A stretch of DNA of 5,756 nucleotides from Methanoregula sp. (GCA_028711405.1 JAQTSH010000111.1:1-5756), one strand, 5' to 3'. Numbered from the stretch's first letter, positions 1 to 5,098 are shown. Notes: generated from the sequence alone by a model not told the origin. A program made the numbers and translations.

Positions 1-710
1 TGGCACTCGATCCCGCAGGAAATATGCTCGTCATCGCTACCCCGGAAGAGGGATTATGGATTGTCAGACCGGAGAATGATACCGTTCAGTTCGTGCTGCT
101 CGCAGGAAAAAGTGAGACCTTTGGATTATTGAAGCATGTGAAACGTGATCCCCATGGCGGCGTCTATTTCTTCAACGAGTCGACGATCGTTCACTTTGAT
201 GAAACTTCAGGATTTCAATCAATCCTGGCGGTTGGGGATCTGACCCTCGCACAAAATACCGTGAACGATATTGCCGCTGATCCTTTTGGAAGCCTGTATA
301 TTGCAACGGATACCGGGATCTACATCTGTCGGGATGGTACAGTGTTCCGGCACCTGACCCGGTTTGAAGGGATCGGCACTTCCAATATTGTTGAGACGAT
401 AAACGTTGATGCTCAGAACCGGGTCTGGTTCTCCACCCAGGATGATGTCGGGTATTATCTGGATGTTGCCATGCAGGATCCACGAATTGTTATCGAGCGT
501 ATGACTATTGCACCGGCAGAGTCCCCGGTACCAGCTGAACTTCCCTCATCGGGTTCTTCACCGGTCACAGGTCAGATGACCTCTTCACAGGTACCTGCCA
601 CGGCAGTCACAGCAAATCCGGCACCCGGTCCGTTATCAGGCATCATCGATCCCATCCTCCGCATGATTGATAGTATCACATCCCGGTTCGGTCTCTCTAT
701 TGTGCACTGA
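1..710 (+). CDS. C-terminal part of a beta-propeller protein (two-component-regulator propeller type)
   Basis: Partial gene: the frame is open from base 3, so the true start lies left of the window. 235 residues are visible. They show successive propeller-blade signatures of the Reg_prop kind, a hydrophobic stretch, then Asp-x-x-Gly/Asn-x-hydrophobic-Tyr/Trp, then a Thr-x-x-Gly-like turn. Examples are LDPAGN at the very start, DPHGGVYF, DPFGSLYIATDTGIY and DAQNRVWFSTQDDVGYY. Such propellers usually form the extracytoplasmic sensor part of signalling proteins or secreted binding proteins. After about residue 165 the chain becomes a Pro/Ser/Thr/Ala-rich linker and ends in a short hydrophobic, probably amphipathic segment (LSGIIDPILRMIDSITSRFG). 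There is no histidine kinase domain after the propeller, so this is not a hybrid kinase. The ligand is unknown. The next gene on the strand is a lone receiver about 800 bases away, probably a separate transcript. Confidence 0.85.
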   Translation, partial: ALDPAGNMLVIATPEEGLWIVRPENDTVQFVLLAGKSETFGLLKHVKRDPHGGVYFFNESTIVHFDETSGFQSILAVGDLTLAQNTVNDIAADPFGSLYIATDTGIYICRDGTVFRHLTRFEGIGTSNIVETINVDAQNRVWFSTQDDVGYYLDVAMQDPRIVIERMTIAPAESPVPAELPSSGSSPVTGQMTSSQVPATAVTANPAPGPLSGIIDPILRMIDSITSRFGLSIVH

Positions 711-778
711 TATGGAGTCGCAGACCGGCTCATCCGTTATTGAAAGATCTGATTTTAAACCTGCAATCCTCATGGACG

Positions 779-808
779 GGAAAATCCGGAATTTTCCGGT
801 TGGGAAAA
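779..808. repeat. Hairpin with TTTTCCGG core, copy 1 of an intergenic motif
   Basis: GGAAAAT (779-785) is the exact reverse complement of ATTTTCC (791-797), with the loop CCGGA. An alternative stem CCGGA/TCCGG (786-790 with 795-799) competes with it. The right side continues as TTTTCCGGTTGGGAAAA (792-808), nearly the same as TTTTCCGGTGGGAAAA at 2158-2173. It lies about 70 bases after the propeller stop codon and could act in 3'-end formation or be a member of a dispersed extragenic repeat. Confidence 0.55.
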
Positions 809-837
809 AACCTCCACGAGTCCCGGTCTGCACCGTT

Positions 838-851
838 CCCCGGTTTCGGGG
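838..851. repeat. Short GC-rich hairpin
   Basis: CCCCG (838-842) and CGGGG (847-851) pair perfectly around the tetraloop GTTT. The nearest T-run is a T5 at 876-880, too far away for a textbook intrinsic terminator. It may contribute to the 3' end of the propeller transcript. Confidence 0.4.
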
Positions 852-972
852 TTCAGGACTTCCGGCGGTGAGGCATTTTTGGATTCTTTCAATCAATATA
901 GTCAATAATTCCCCTAAAGGAACCCGATCTCCGGTGCACCAGAGCGGTTCACACAAATCCTTACTGTGTTGA

Positions 973-1193
973 GAGGGGTCGGATTGGAATGTATCGCACG
1001 GGAAAGGATCGCCAGTATAGGCATCCCGCCATCAGAAAATTCCGGCTTTTCGGGTGTTGCCCAACGGCTATAACCACAAATTTCCCGTCTGACCCCTCCC
1101 ATCCCCCCAAAAAAATGAGGTGAAAATGAGCCATTTTCATGTCAAAAAATTGTAATTTTTCAGAAATTTTGCGTGTGAGGGGTCGGACTGGAA
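973..1193. repeat. Direct repeat pair with an inverted copy between them
   Basis: GAGGGGTCGGATTGGAA (973-989) recurs as GAGGGGTCGGACTGGAA (1177-1193), 17 bases with one mismatch, 204 bases apart. Between them, TCTGACCCCTC (1088-1098) is complementary to the first 11 bases of either copy, with one G-U in RNA. Next to it, ACGGGAAA (998-1005) pairs perfectly with TTTCCCGT (1081-1088), extending the left pairing into a two-part stem. Inside the loop are GAAAA/TTTTC (1035-1039 with 1047-1051) and GTTG/CAAC (GTTGCCCAAC). The middle copy can pair with only one flank at a time. Function unknown. Confidence 0.6.
1121..1160. repeat. Two adjacent AT-rich hairpins
   Basis: TGAAAATG (1121-1128) and CATTTTCA (1132-1139) are perfect inverted repeats separated by three bases. 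AAAAATT (1145-1151) and AATTTTT (1154-1160) are perfect inverted repeats separated by two. The second ends in T5 on the plus strand and also has a T-run on the minus strand, so it could work as a bidirectional terminator. The very short loops would also suit a dyad operator. Confidence 0.5.
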
Positions 1194-1466
1194 CTTAGTC
1201 AACATGGATGACCCCCCACCACCCCGGGGGAGATGGGTTCTCAGGTGACCATGCGGGTACAGCCTCAATGCAACAGTACGCATCCCACCGGATGTCCATC
1301 GCTGAACTACCAGGAGTGGTAAAAGAATGCCCCGCGTGATCCTGGCATCCAGATGATTCCAGAACGCAACCGCATCGCTTTTTTCACAGAGCACCGCACG
1401 GAACTGAATGCAAACGGGTACTTCCTGACCGCGCCGCTCTCCACGGATTTCGAAACGACATAAAGA

Positions 1467-1475
1467 TACATAAAT
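1467..1475 (+). promoter_or_regulatory. Possible TATA box of the response-regulator gene
   Basis: TACATAAAT lies about 34 bases before the ATG at 1505, preceded by the purine-rich AAAGA. Archaeal TATA boxes sit about 25 bases before the transcription start, which would give a leader of roughly 8 bases. The match is moderate, and no strong Shine-Dalgarno sequence is visible before the ATG, as expected for a short leader. Confidence 0.35.
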
Positions 1476-1504
1476 GAAGAGATCACAGAGAACTAGTATC
1501 CGGG

Positions 1505-1945
1505 ATGATCTCATTGGATTCGCCAACATTCAAAAAGGGCATACTGATTGTCGAGGACGATCCAGTCATTACCTCACTCATTGGCTTTATGTTGAAAGAT
1601 ATCGGGTATCTGGTCGTCGGTTCGGCAGCGACGGCACATGAAGCAATCGATATTGCAAAGAAGATCGGACCGGATCTGGTGCTCATGGATATTCACCTGA
1701 AAGGTCAGATGGATGGGATTGAAGCTGCAAAAACCCTGTGGGGACTCTATAACATCCCGGTGGTGTTCATCACGGCAGATGCGGAAGATGCCACGCTCCA
1801 GCGTGCGATAAAGACCGCACCCTTCGGATATATTGAAAAACCATTGAACAAGGATGTATTCACGTTAACCCTCAAAATGGCATTCTTACGCTACGAAGAA
1901 GAGAAAAAGCGGTGGGATGCGAGCACGACACGGGTCGGCGCCTAA
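1505..1945 (+). CDS. Single-domain response regulator (CheY-like receiver)
   Basis: 146 residues, almost entirely one REC domain. The family's key residues are present: acidic pocket Asp18/Asp19 in ILIVEDDP, phospho-acceptor Asp62 in LVLMDIHL, switch Thr90 in VVFITAD, and Lys112-Pro113 in YIEKPL. The stretch LKGQMDGIEAA is typical of a receiver subfamily frequent in methanogens, found both alone and as the N-terminal part of REC-PAS-kinase hybrids. After the last helix only a charged tail (about 129-146) remains, with no DNA-binding or enzymatic output domain, so it would act by phosphotransfer or protein contact in the cytoplasm. The ATG at 1505 is the only ATG after an in-frame TGA at 1475 and leaves a normal N-terminus. 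No histidine kinase is in the window. The cognate kinase and output are unknown. Confidence 0.95.
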   Translation: MISLDSPTFKKGILIVEDDPVITSLIGFMLKDIGYLVVGSAATAHEAIDIAKKIGPDLVLMDIHLKGQMDGIEAAKTLWGLYNIPVVFITADAEDATLQRAIKTAPFGYIEKPLNKDVFTLTLKMAFLRYEEEKKRWDASTTRVGA

Positions 1946-1961
1946 AGTAATATCGGGTCTG

Positions 1962-1968
1962 TTTTTTT
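1962..1968 (+). terminator. T-run terminator after the response regulator
   Basis: Seven T residues 17 bases after the TAA stop. Archaeal RNA polymerase commonly terminates at such U-runs without needing a hairpin. A second candidate follows at 2009-2034. Confidence 0.55.
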
Positions 1969-2008
1969 CAGGTTCCGGAACTATTTTTCAATCTGGCGAT
2001 TTTTACAG

Positions 2009-2034
2009 GGCATGGGTATTCAGGATGCCTTTTT
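2009..2034 (+). terminator. Hairpin plus T5, possible second terminator
   Basis: GGCAT (2009-2013) pairs with ATGCC (2025-2029) around an 11-base loop, immediately followed by T5 (2030-2034). This looks like a weak intrinsic terminator backing up the T7 at 1962-1968. Confidence 0.4.
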
Positions 2035-2144
2035 GTCAGATATGATCATGGGCAGAGTCCCCACCAAATCCTTGTAATTTTCTGTTATCGTATCACAAGT
2101 GGCAATCCGAAAAACCCAATGATTCTTCTCCAATTCCAAGAGAG

Positions 2145-2175
2145 AATTTTACCGGGTTTTTCCGGTGGGAAAATT
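2145..2175. repeat. Strong hairpin with TTTTCCGG core, copy 2 of the intergenic motif
   Basis: AATTTTACCGG (2145-2155) pairs with CCGGT (2162-2166) and then, after a GGG bulge, with AAAATT (2170-2175). This gives 11 pairs around the loop GTTTTT. An alternative hairpin is TTTTCC/GGAAAA (2158-2163 with 2168-2173) around GGTG. The sequence TTTTCCGGTGGGAAAA closely matches 792-808, suggesting that both belong to one extragenic repeat family. Confidence 0.6.
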
Positions 2176-2204
2176 ATCGCAAAATTTCCAGCCATCAGCG
2201 CCGG

Positions 2205-2330
2205 TTAATATAGTTCATGAAATGGTGAAAAAACATGGTATGGATCGGTGTCCCCCAATCCAAAATACGAATGGATGTGGGTTCCGCTGCCCCCAAATGG
2301 CGCCTCGAGGCAGATAGATGACTGTTTTTT
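2205..2330 (+). ncRNA. Candidate small RNA: TATA box, about 95-base body, T6 end
   Basis: TTAATATA (2205-2212) is a reasonable archaeal TATA box and would place a transcription start near 2235. TTTTTT at 2325-2330 would end transcription after about 95 bases. The body contains the perfect palindrome GCCTCGAGGC (2302-2311) shortly before the T-run, plus short G-run/C-run pairing options. No known RNA family is recognised. Promoter-like plus terminator-like signals in a gene gap are the only evidence. Confidence 0.25.
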
Positions 2331-2424
2331 AGATTCCTGACCTCTCCCCGATTTTGGGCGGAATTTTTCAAGTTTTCCGGTTCTTCGAAGAATCGAATGT
2401 AAAAATCAAATAGGTTTTTTTGCA

Positions 2425-2538
2425 TCCCCGTAAATCGCCTTGCCCAGGCGCGACCCGACAAGGCGTCGCAACGACCCCCTTTGCGGGGTGAGACCTCAAA
2501 TGAAGCAGTGATTTGAGAGCAGTAGCCCCTGATTTTTT
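2425..2538 (+). ncRNA. Candidate structured RNA: hairpin cluster ending in T6
   Basis: Consecutive perfect stems occur within about 110 bases. CGCCTTG/CAAGGCG is at 2436-2442 with 2459-2465, and CGCC/GGCG (2436-2439 with 2447-2450) competes with it. ACCCC/GGGGT is at 2474-2478 with 2485-2489, and CTCAAAT/ATTTGAG at 2495-2501 with 2511-2517. T6 follows at 2533-2538. An AT-rich segment at about 2400-2411 could be the promoter. It matches no RNA family I know and is clearly not a tRNA. It could instead be the terminator region of a lost gene, or sequence belonging to the adjacent intron remnant. Confidence 0.35.
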
Positions 2539-2574
2539 AAAGAGAAATGGACTTACCCACTCAAAATAGCGATT

Positions 2575-3104
2575 CAGCGACAAGAAGCCAAATGAAAGAT
2601 TGCAGAATGCCATCCTATCCGTTTGGGATGTCCCTACCACAGCATGCGCAGCTGGTAACGGATTCGTGTGAAGCCTGTGGGACAACGTGGAGAAAACCGG
2701 AAGTCTGAACTAGTCAATCTGCCAGGGAAACAACGCCACGGAGAAGCAGACGCTAAATCATCGTAAGAGTCGTAATTTTCGACAAGCGAAAACAGACTGT
2801 AACGCTTGAACCAAAAGGTATGGAATCCGGGAGTTTTGGCATATGTAACAAAACTGCGAACGGACATAGGGTTCCCGGCTTATAGATGGCTCCTACAGCG
2901 TTGACAATTATCTTGCATATGGAACTTGGAAACCTCATGAACTCCCGAAATCGGGTAAGAACCTTGCGAAGGGAACTGACTGTTCGGGAGGCAGAGGAGA
3001 TAGCAAAAAGCAAATGCCTGCCTGTAGTCGGCAGGATAGGATCGACTAATCCAACCGGAAACGGTGCTGACTTGCTGAAGGTATTTTACAGCAAAGAAGG
3101 GAGG
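2575..3104 (+). mobile_element. Group II intron remnant: 5' ribozyme part, reverse transcriptase and domain V/VI missing
   Basis: About 530 bases of closely spaced stems with the look of group II intron domains I-IV. Stems, each perfect: CATCC/GGATG (2611-2615 with 2626-2630); TCTGC/GCAGA (2718-2722 with 2746-2750); CCGGGA/TCCCGG (2827-2832 with 2873-2878) enclosing GTTTT/AAAAC (2833-2837 with 2850-2854); CCCGA/TCGGG (2944-2948 with 2951-2955); CCTT/AAGG (2962-2965 with 2969-2972); CCTGCC/GGCAGG (3017-3022 with 3030-3035); and ACCG-GAAA-CGGT with a GNRA loop (3054-3065). From memory of bacterial and archaeal introns, segments such as AACAAAACTGCGAAC, ATGGAACTTGGAAACCTCATG and CGACTAATCC resemble conserved pre-ORF parts. 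GCGACAAGAAG near 2576 could be a decayed GUGCG-type 5' end. The length suits the part before the intron ORF. No reverse transcriptase and no 34-base domain V follow, so it is truncated and inactive. The left border is approximate. Confidence 0.6.
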
Positions 3105-3293
3105 CTACCGATTCATTTCATTTTTGAGGGCTTGGAAGTCTTCTTGATACTGTGTGCATTGGCTGTTTTTTGTTTCATAGAGTCCCAAGATTTGAAGAGC
3201 TAACTTACGAAGTACGATTATATCTGTTTCCTGCTCAAGCGCTTCTTTTGTGAGGGACTTAATGAAATCCTCATTTACAGAATTTGATATCGT
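3105..3293 (-). pseudogene. Small 62-codon gene of unknown function with ACG at the expected start
   Basis: On the minus strand an open frame runs from just after a TAA (3297-3299) to TAG at 3105-3107. It reads NEDFIKSLTKEALEQETD then IIVLRKLALQILGLYE and ends QEDFQALKNEMNR: soluble, helical and charged, with ordinary protein composition. No ATG, GTG or TTG stands at its beginning. The first sensible codon is ACG (3293-3291), one base from ATG. A strong TATA box at 3318-3326 puts the transcription start about 4 bases before this ACG, the same near-leaderless spacing as two other genes here. It is therefore either a gene whose start mutated from ATG to ACG or a gene starting on a non-standard codon. 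The stop lies at the edge of the intron remnant, so the C-terminus may also have been altered. No family is recognised. Confidence 0.5.
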
Positions 3294-3317
3294 AGATTAA
3301 GTTATATTAGCATATGT

Positions 3318-3326
3318 ATTTAAATA
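3318..3326 (-). promoter_or_regulatory. TATA box for the small minus-strand gene
   Basis: ATTTAAATA (plus-strand reading) is close to the archaeal TATA consensus and nearly symmetrical, so it could fire either way. On the minus strand it predicts a start near 3297, just before the ACG-initiated small frame. On the plus strand there is no gene to serve except antisense to the hydrolase. Confidence 0.5.
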
Positions 3327-3442
3327 TTTCCCTTGGTTTTGGCTCTGATACAAAAATCCTCCTAAACTTGGAGAAAAGCCTTGTAAATTAAAAAGAAACC
3401 CGTGCGGATTTTTTGGTAATCTTTCACAACGAAAAATGATCG

Positions 3443-3460
3443 AAAAACCGTTTCCCGAGT
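3443..3460 (-). terminator. U-run terminator after the hydrolase gene
   Basis: Read on the minus strand, T5 (3447-3443) lies 13 bases after the TAA stop, with a second T5 at 3436-3432. Short U-runs of this kind are typical archaeal 3' ends. No hairpin is needed and none is obvious. Confidence 0.45.
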
Positions 3461-4132
3461 CTATCCCTTTACCGCGCCGATCTCCAGGCTCTCGCCGGGT
3501 TTTAAGATGTGTACCTTCATATCCGTTGTGCGCTCGATTGCCATTTTGAATGGCAGAGGATCAACGGTAATCTTCTCCCAGGTGTTGTAATGGATCGGGA
3601 TTACGATCTTTGCCCCCACAAAGTTTGCCGCGATCATCGCTTCCGCGATACCCATCGTAAACCGCCCGCCAATAGGCAGAAGAGCGACATCCGGGCGATA
3701 GAGTTCGCAGATGAGTTTCATGTCCGAGAAGAGCGCGGTATCCCCCGCATGATAGACCGCCACACCATCCATCCGGATGACAAACCCTGCCGCTGCCCCG
3801 CCATTGCACCCGATGCCCGCTTCCTCGATCCATGCCGAGTGGACCGCCGGTGTCATCGTGAACGAAATTCCATCCACGGTCATTGACCCGCCAAGATTCA
3901 TGCCCTCCGCAGGCACGCCCTTTGTCTTTAAATATTTCGCGATATCGTCGATTGCGACAGTCTTTTTTTTCAATGCGACCGTCTCACCCATATGATCCGC
4001 GTGACCGTGGGTCAATGCTACGATATCCGGATCAGTAGACGCGACGCTTCCGCCTTCGATGAAGGGATCAATCAGCACTTTTTTTGTGCCGGAAAGGAGC
4101 ACACAGGAATGCCCGAGCCAGGTAAGTTGCAT
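3461..4132 (-). CDS. UPF0173 family metal-dependent hydrolase (metallo-beta-lactamase fold)
   Basis: 223 residues starting at MQLTWLGHSCVLL, the usual N-terminus of the family (W-L-G-H-S/A). Metal-binding motifs of the metallo-beta-lactamase fold are all present: HGHADH at 42-47, His98 in PAVHSAW, HAGDT at 128-132 with Asp131, and His181 in IPIHYNTW. The enzymes are cytoplasmic and bind two metal ions, probably Zn. Their physiological substrate is not established, so only 'hydrolase' is justified. The frame is open 36 codons further upstream with ATGs at 4240 and nearer. I chose 4132 because homologous N-termini begin exactly there and the upstream residues look non-coding. No strong Shine-Dalgarno sequence precedes it. 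The gene is probably transcribed alone, since a terminator at 4299-4325 separates it from the upstream minus-strand gene. Confidence 0.95.
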   Translation of the reverse strand: MQLTWLGHSCVLLSGTKKVLIDPFIEGGSVASTDPDIVALTHGHADHMGETVALKKKTVAIDDIAKYLKTKGVPAEGMNLGGSMTVDGISFTMTPAVHSAWIEEAGIGCNGGAAAGFVIRMDGVAVYHAGDTALFSDMKLICELYRPDVALLPIGGRFTMGIAEAMIAANFVGAKIVIPIHYNTWEKITVDPLPFKMAIERTTDMKVHILKPGESLEIGAVKG

Positions 4133-4465
4133 ATATGCAGATGTGGGTGCAAAGGAATGAAATTTTCCTGTCGCGCTAGTGCCAACATTCGTGATATGGT
4201 TCATATGCGCCGATCTGAACACGGTCATGACGGGCAGCAATCATGTTCGATAAGGATCGGTATCTGGGGTTCATACAGCGCCTGGCAAGGCATGAATGAA
4301 AAAAAGCAGCCGGATGTATGCTGCTGACATATGCCACCGGTGTCGTGCGAGAGATCGGGAGAGAATGCGCGAGCCCGGACTAAAAAAGGGTTCATGGCTG
4401 GTTTGCCTATAGCGCTCATGGATATGAGTCCATAGCAGGTGCAGTGATGGTAAGGTTGTGAGACC
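4133..4465. other. Intergenic region between two minus-strand genes
   Basis: 333 bases with no gene seen. Read on the minus strand it holds the 3' end of the 202-residue gene's transcript (T6 at 4388-4383, hairpin terminator at 4325-4299) and then the upstream region of the hydrolase. A clear TATA box for the hydrolase was not found. An imperfect direct repeat, GGTTCATATGCGCC at 4198-4211 and GGTTCATACAGCGCC at 4268-4282, lies in the presumed promoter region. Confidence 0.5.
4299..4325 (-). terminator. Hairpin/T7 intrinsic-type terminator on the minus strand
   Basis: Read on the minus strand, AGCAGC (4325-4320) and GCTGCT (4310-4305) form a 6-base-pair stem around a 9-base loop, and T7 overlaps its end (4305-4299). 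It ends transcription coming from the 202-residue gene about 140 bases after its stop, isolating the hydrolase gene. A further T6 at 4388-4383 may terminate part of the transcripts earlier. Confidence 0.7.
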
Positions 4466-4469
4466 TTAC
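4450..4469 (-). promoter_or_regulatory. Stem-loop overlapping the stop codon
   Basis: GTAAGGT (4450-4456) pairs perfectly with ACCTTAC (4463-4469) around a 6-base loop. The TAA stop (4468-4466 on the minus strand) is inside the stem. It may stabilise the mRNA 3' end or affect ribosome release. No T-run follows directly, so it is not itself a terminator. Confidence 0.4.
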
Positions 4470-5074
4470 GTCACATCGATCAGTTCAGCTTCTGTGATAT
4501 CGATGGAGTCACCAAGGCTGTCGGCGGTTGCGCTCCGGGTCATCTGTTCAGAGATATCACGATCCTCCATCACATCCCGGACACGGTTGATGTAGATATC
4601 GATGGTCGGATCTTCCTGCTCCTCGATCACGTGGCGGTATTCCCGCAGGGTCGAGGGACTGACTCCCAGTTCCTCGGAGACTTCCTTCATCGTCTTTCCT
4701 GATTCGACAAGTTTCTCCATCTTCTCCTTATCAAATGGCATCTTGAAATCAAGATCCCGGAAGAGTTTGAGCCGGACACGGGCACGGGCAACCGTCTTTG
4801 AGAGTTTCTCATCTCCCAGTTCCCGTGCGATCTCAGTGTCGTTCTTGCCTGCGTAGAATAAATTGACGAGCTTCGCAAGCTGAATCGGCTTTAATGAGGT
4901 CTTGAATATCCCCTGCTCCGTGATCTCCCGCATGACGAGAGCGACTTCACGTTCAATCGCGTCGCTGTCCCGAAGGGTGCCATGAATGTTCTTCATCGGC
5001 TCGACAATCTTTGTCTTTCCCGACATCGTACTGAATAATTTCAGAAGCTTTGATTTTCGTTTGTCTTCGGTCAT
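4466..5074 (-). CDS. Double helix-turn-helix regulator, similar to archaeal conditioned medium-induced protein 4
   Basis: 202 residues, soluble and highly charged, with no signal peptide. Two helix-turn-helix-like units are visible. The first is at about 66-106 (LAKLVNLFYAG, then NDTEIARELG, then a basic helix SKTVARARVRLKLF). The second is at about 117-150 (KMEKLVESGKTMKEVSEELG, then SPSTLREYRHVI), shaped like sigma-70 region 4 or a response-regulator output helix-turn-helix. The C-terminal quarter (about 155-202) is helical then acidic, ending in the Asp/Ile-rich tail. From memory, length, order and pattern agree with the haloarchaeal family named 'conditioned medium-induced protein 4', including a start motif about 25 residues before a G-x-L stretch. 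That supports the ATG at 5074 over Met17 or Met27. It is probably a DNA-binding transcription regulator; its targets are unknown. It is transcribed alone, divergently from glyS. Confidence 0.9.
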   Translation of the reverse strand: MTEDKRKSKLLKLFSTMSGKTKIVEPMKNIHGTLRDSDAIEREVALVMREITEQGIFKTSLKPIQLAKLVNLFYAGKNDTEIARELGDEKLSKTVARARVRLKLFRDLDFKMPFDKEKMEKLVESGKTMKEVSEELGVSPSTLREYRHVIEEQEDPTIDIYINRVRDVMEDRDISEQMTRSATADSLGDSIDITEAELIDVT

Positions 5075-5098
5075 TGCATTCCCCGTCTTGGGATTAGG

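Larger units (their letters stand above)
711..1504. other. Gene-poor region with dense inverted and direct repeats
   Basis: About 790 bases between the propeller gene and the response regulator without a convincing gene. Frames here are short, lack family signatures or overlap each other. The region holds hairpins at 779-797, 838-851, 1121-1139 and 1145-1160, a 17-base direct repeat (973-989 and 1177-1193) with an inverted copy between them, and the palindrome CCCCGGGG at 1222-1229. A plus-strand frame from 1233 to 1463, interrupted by TAA at 1320-1322, has codon use that looks partly coding, but no product is recognised. Confidence 0.7.
1946..2574. other. Gene-poor region with hairpins and T-runs
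   Basis: About 630 bases without a supportable protein gene. The frames found are short, mostly on the minus strand, arginine/histidine-rich and without family features. The contents are terminators after the response regulator, a strong hairpin at 2145-2175, a TATA-like box at 2205-2212, the palindromes GCCTCGAGGC (2302-2311) and TTCTTCGAAGAA (2381-2392), T-runs at 2325-2330 and 2415-2421, and a cluster of stems ending in T6 at 2436-2538. It may encode small RNAs or be debris flanking the intron remnant. Confidence 0.65.

Noticed and set aside
905..970. tRNA-like T-arm pattern GGTTCACACAAATCC
   Set aside because: No acceptor stem, D-arm or anticodon arm can be drawn around it.
1137..1529. 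Minus-strand frame of 130 codons
   Set aside because: It overlaps the start of the response-regulator gene and crosses low-complexity C-rich and hairpin sequence. The product is Arg/Leu/Gly-rich without any family signature.
2195..2461. Minus-strand frame of 88 codons
   Set aside because: Composition is unusual (His, Arg and Asn-rich), no motif is visible, and it runs through palindromes and T-runs. Probably chance.
2425..2540. CRISPR-like or tRNA-like interpretation of the stem cluster
   Set aside because: The stems differ from one another, there is no regular repeat-spacer period, and no cloverleaf can be formed.
2886..3203. Plus-strand frame of 105 codons with a hydrophobic C-terminus
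   Set aside because: It runs through the stem-rich intron-like segment and then antisense to the better-supported minus-strand small frame. Its hydrophobic end is the complement of that frame.
4133..4240. Upstream extension of the hydrolase to an earlier ATG at 4240
   Set aside because: The 36 extra residues do not resemble the family, whose members start at the W-L-G-H-S segment.
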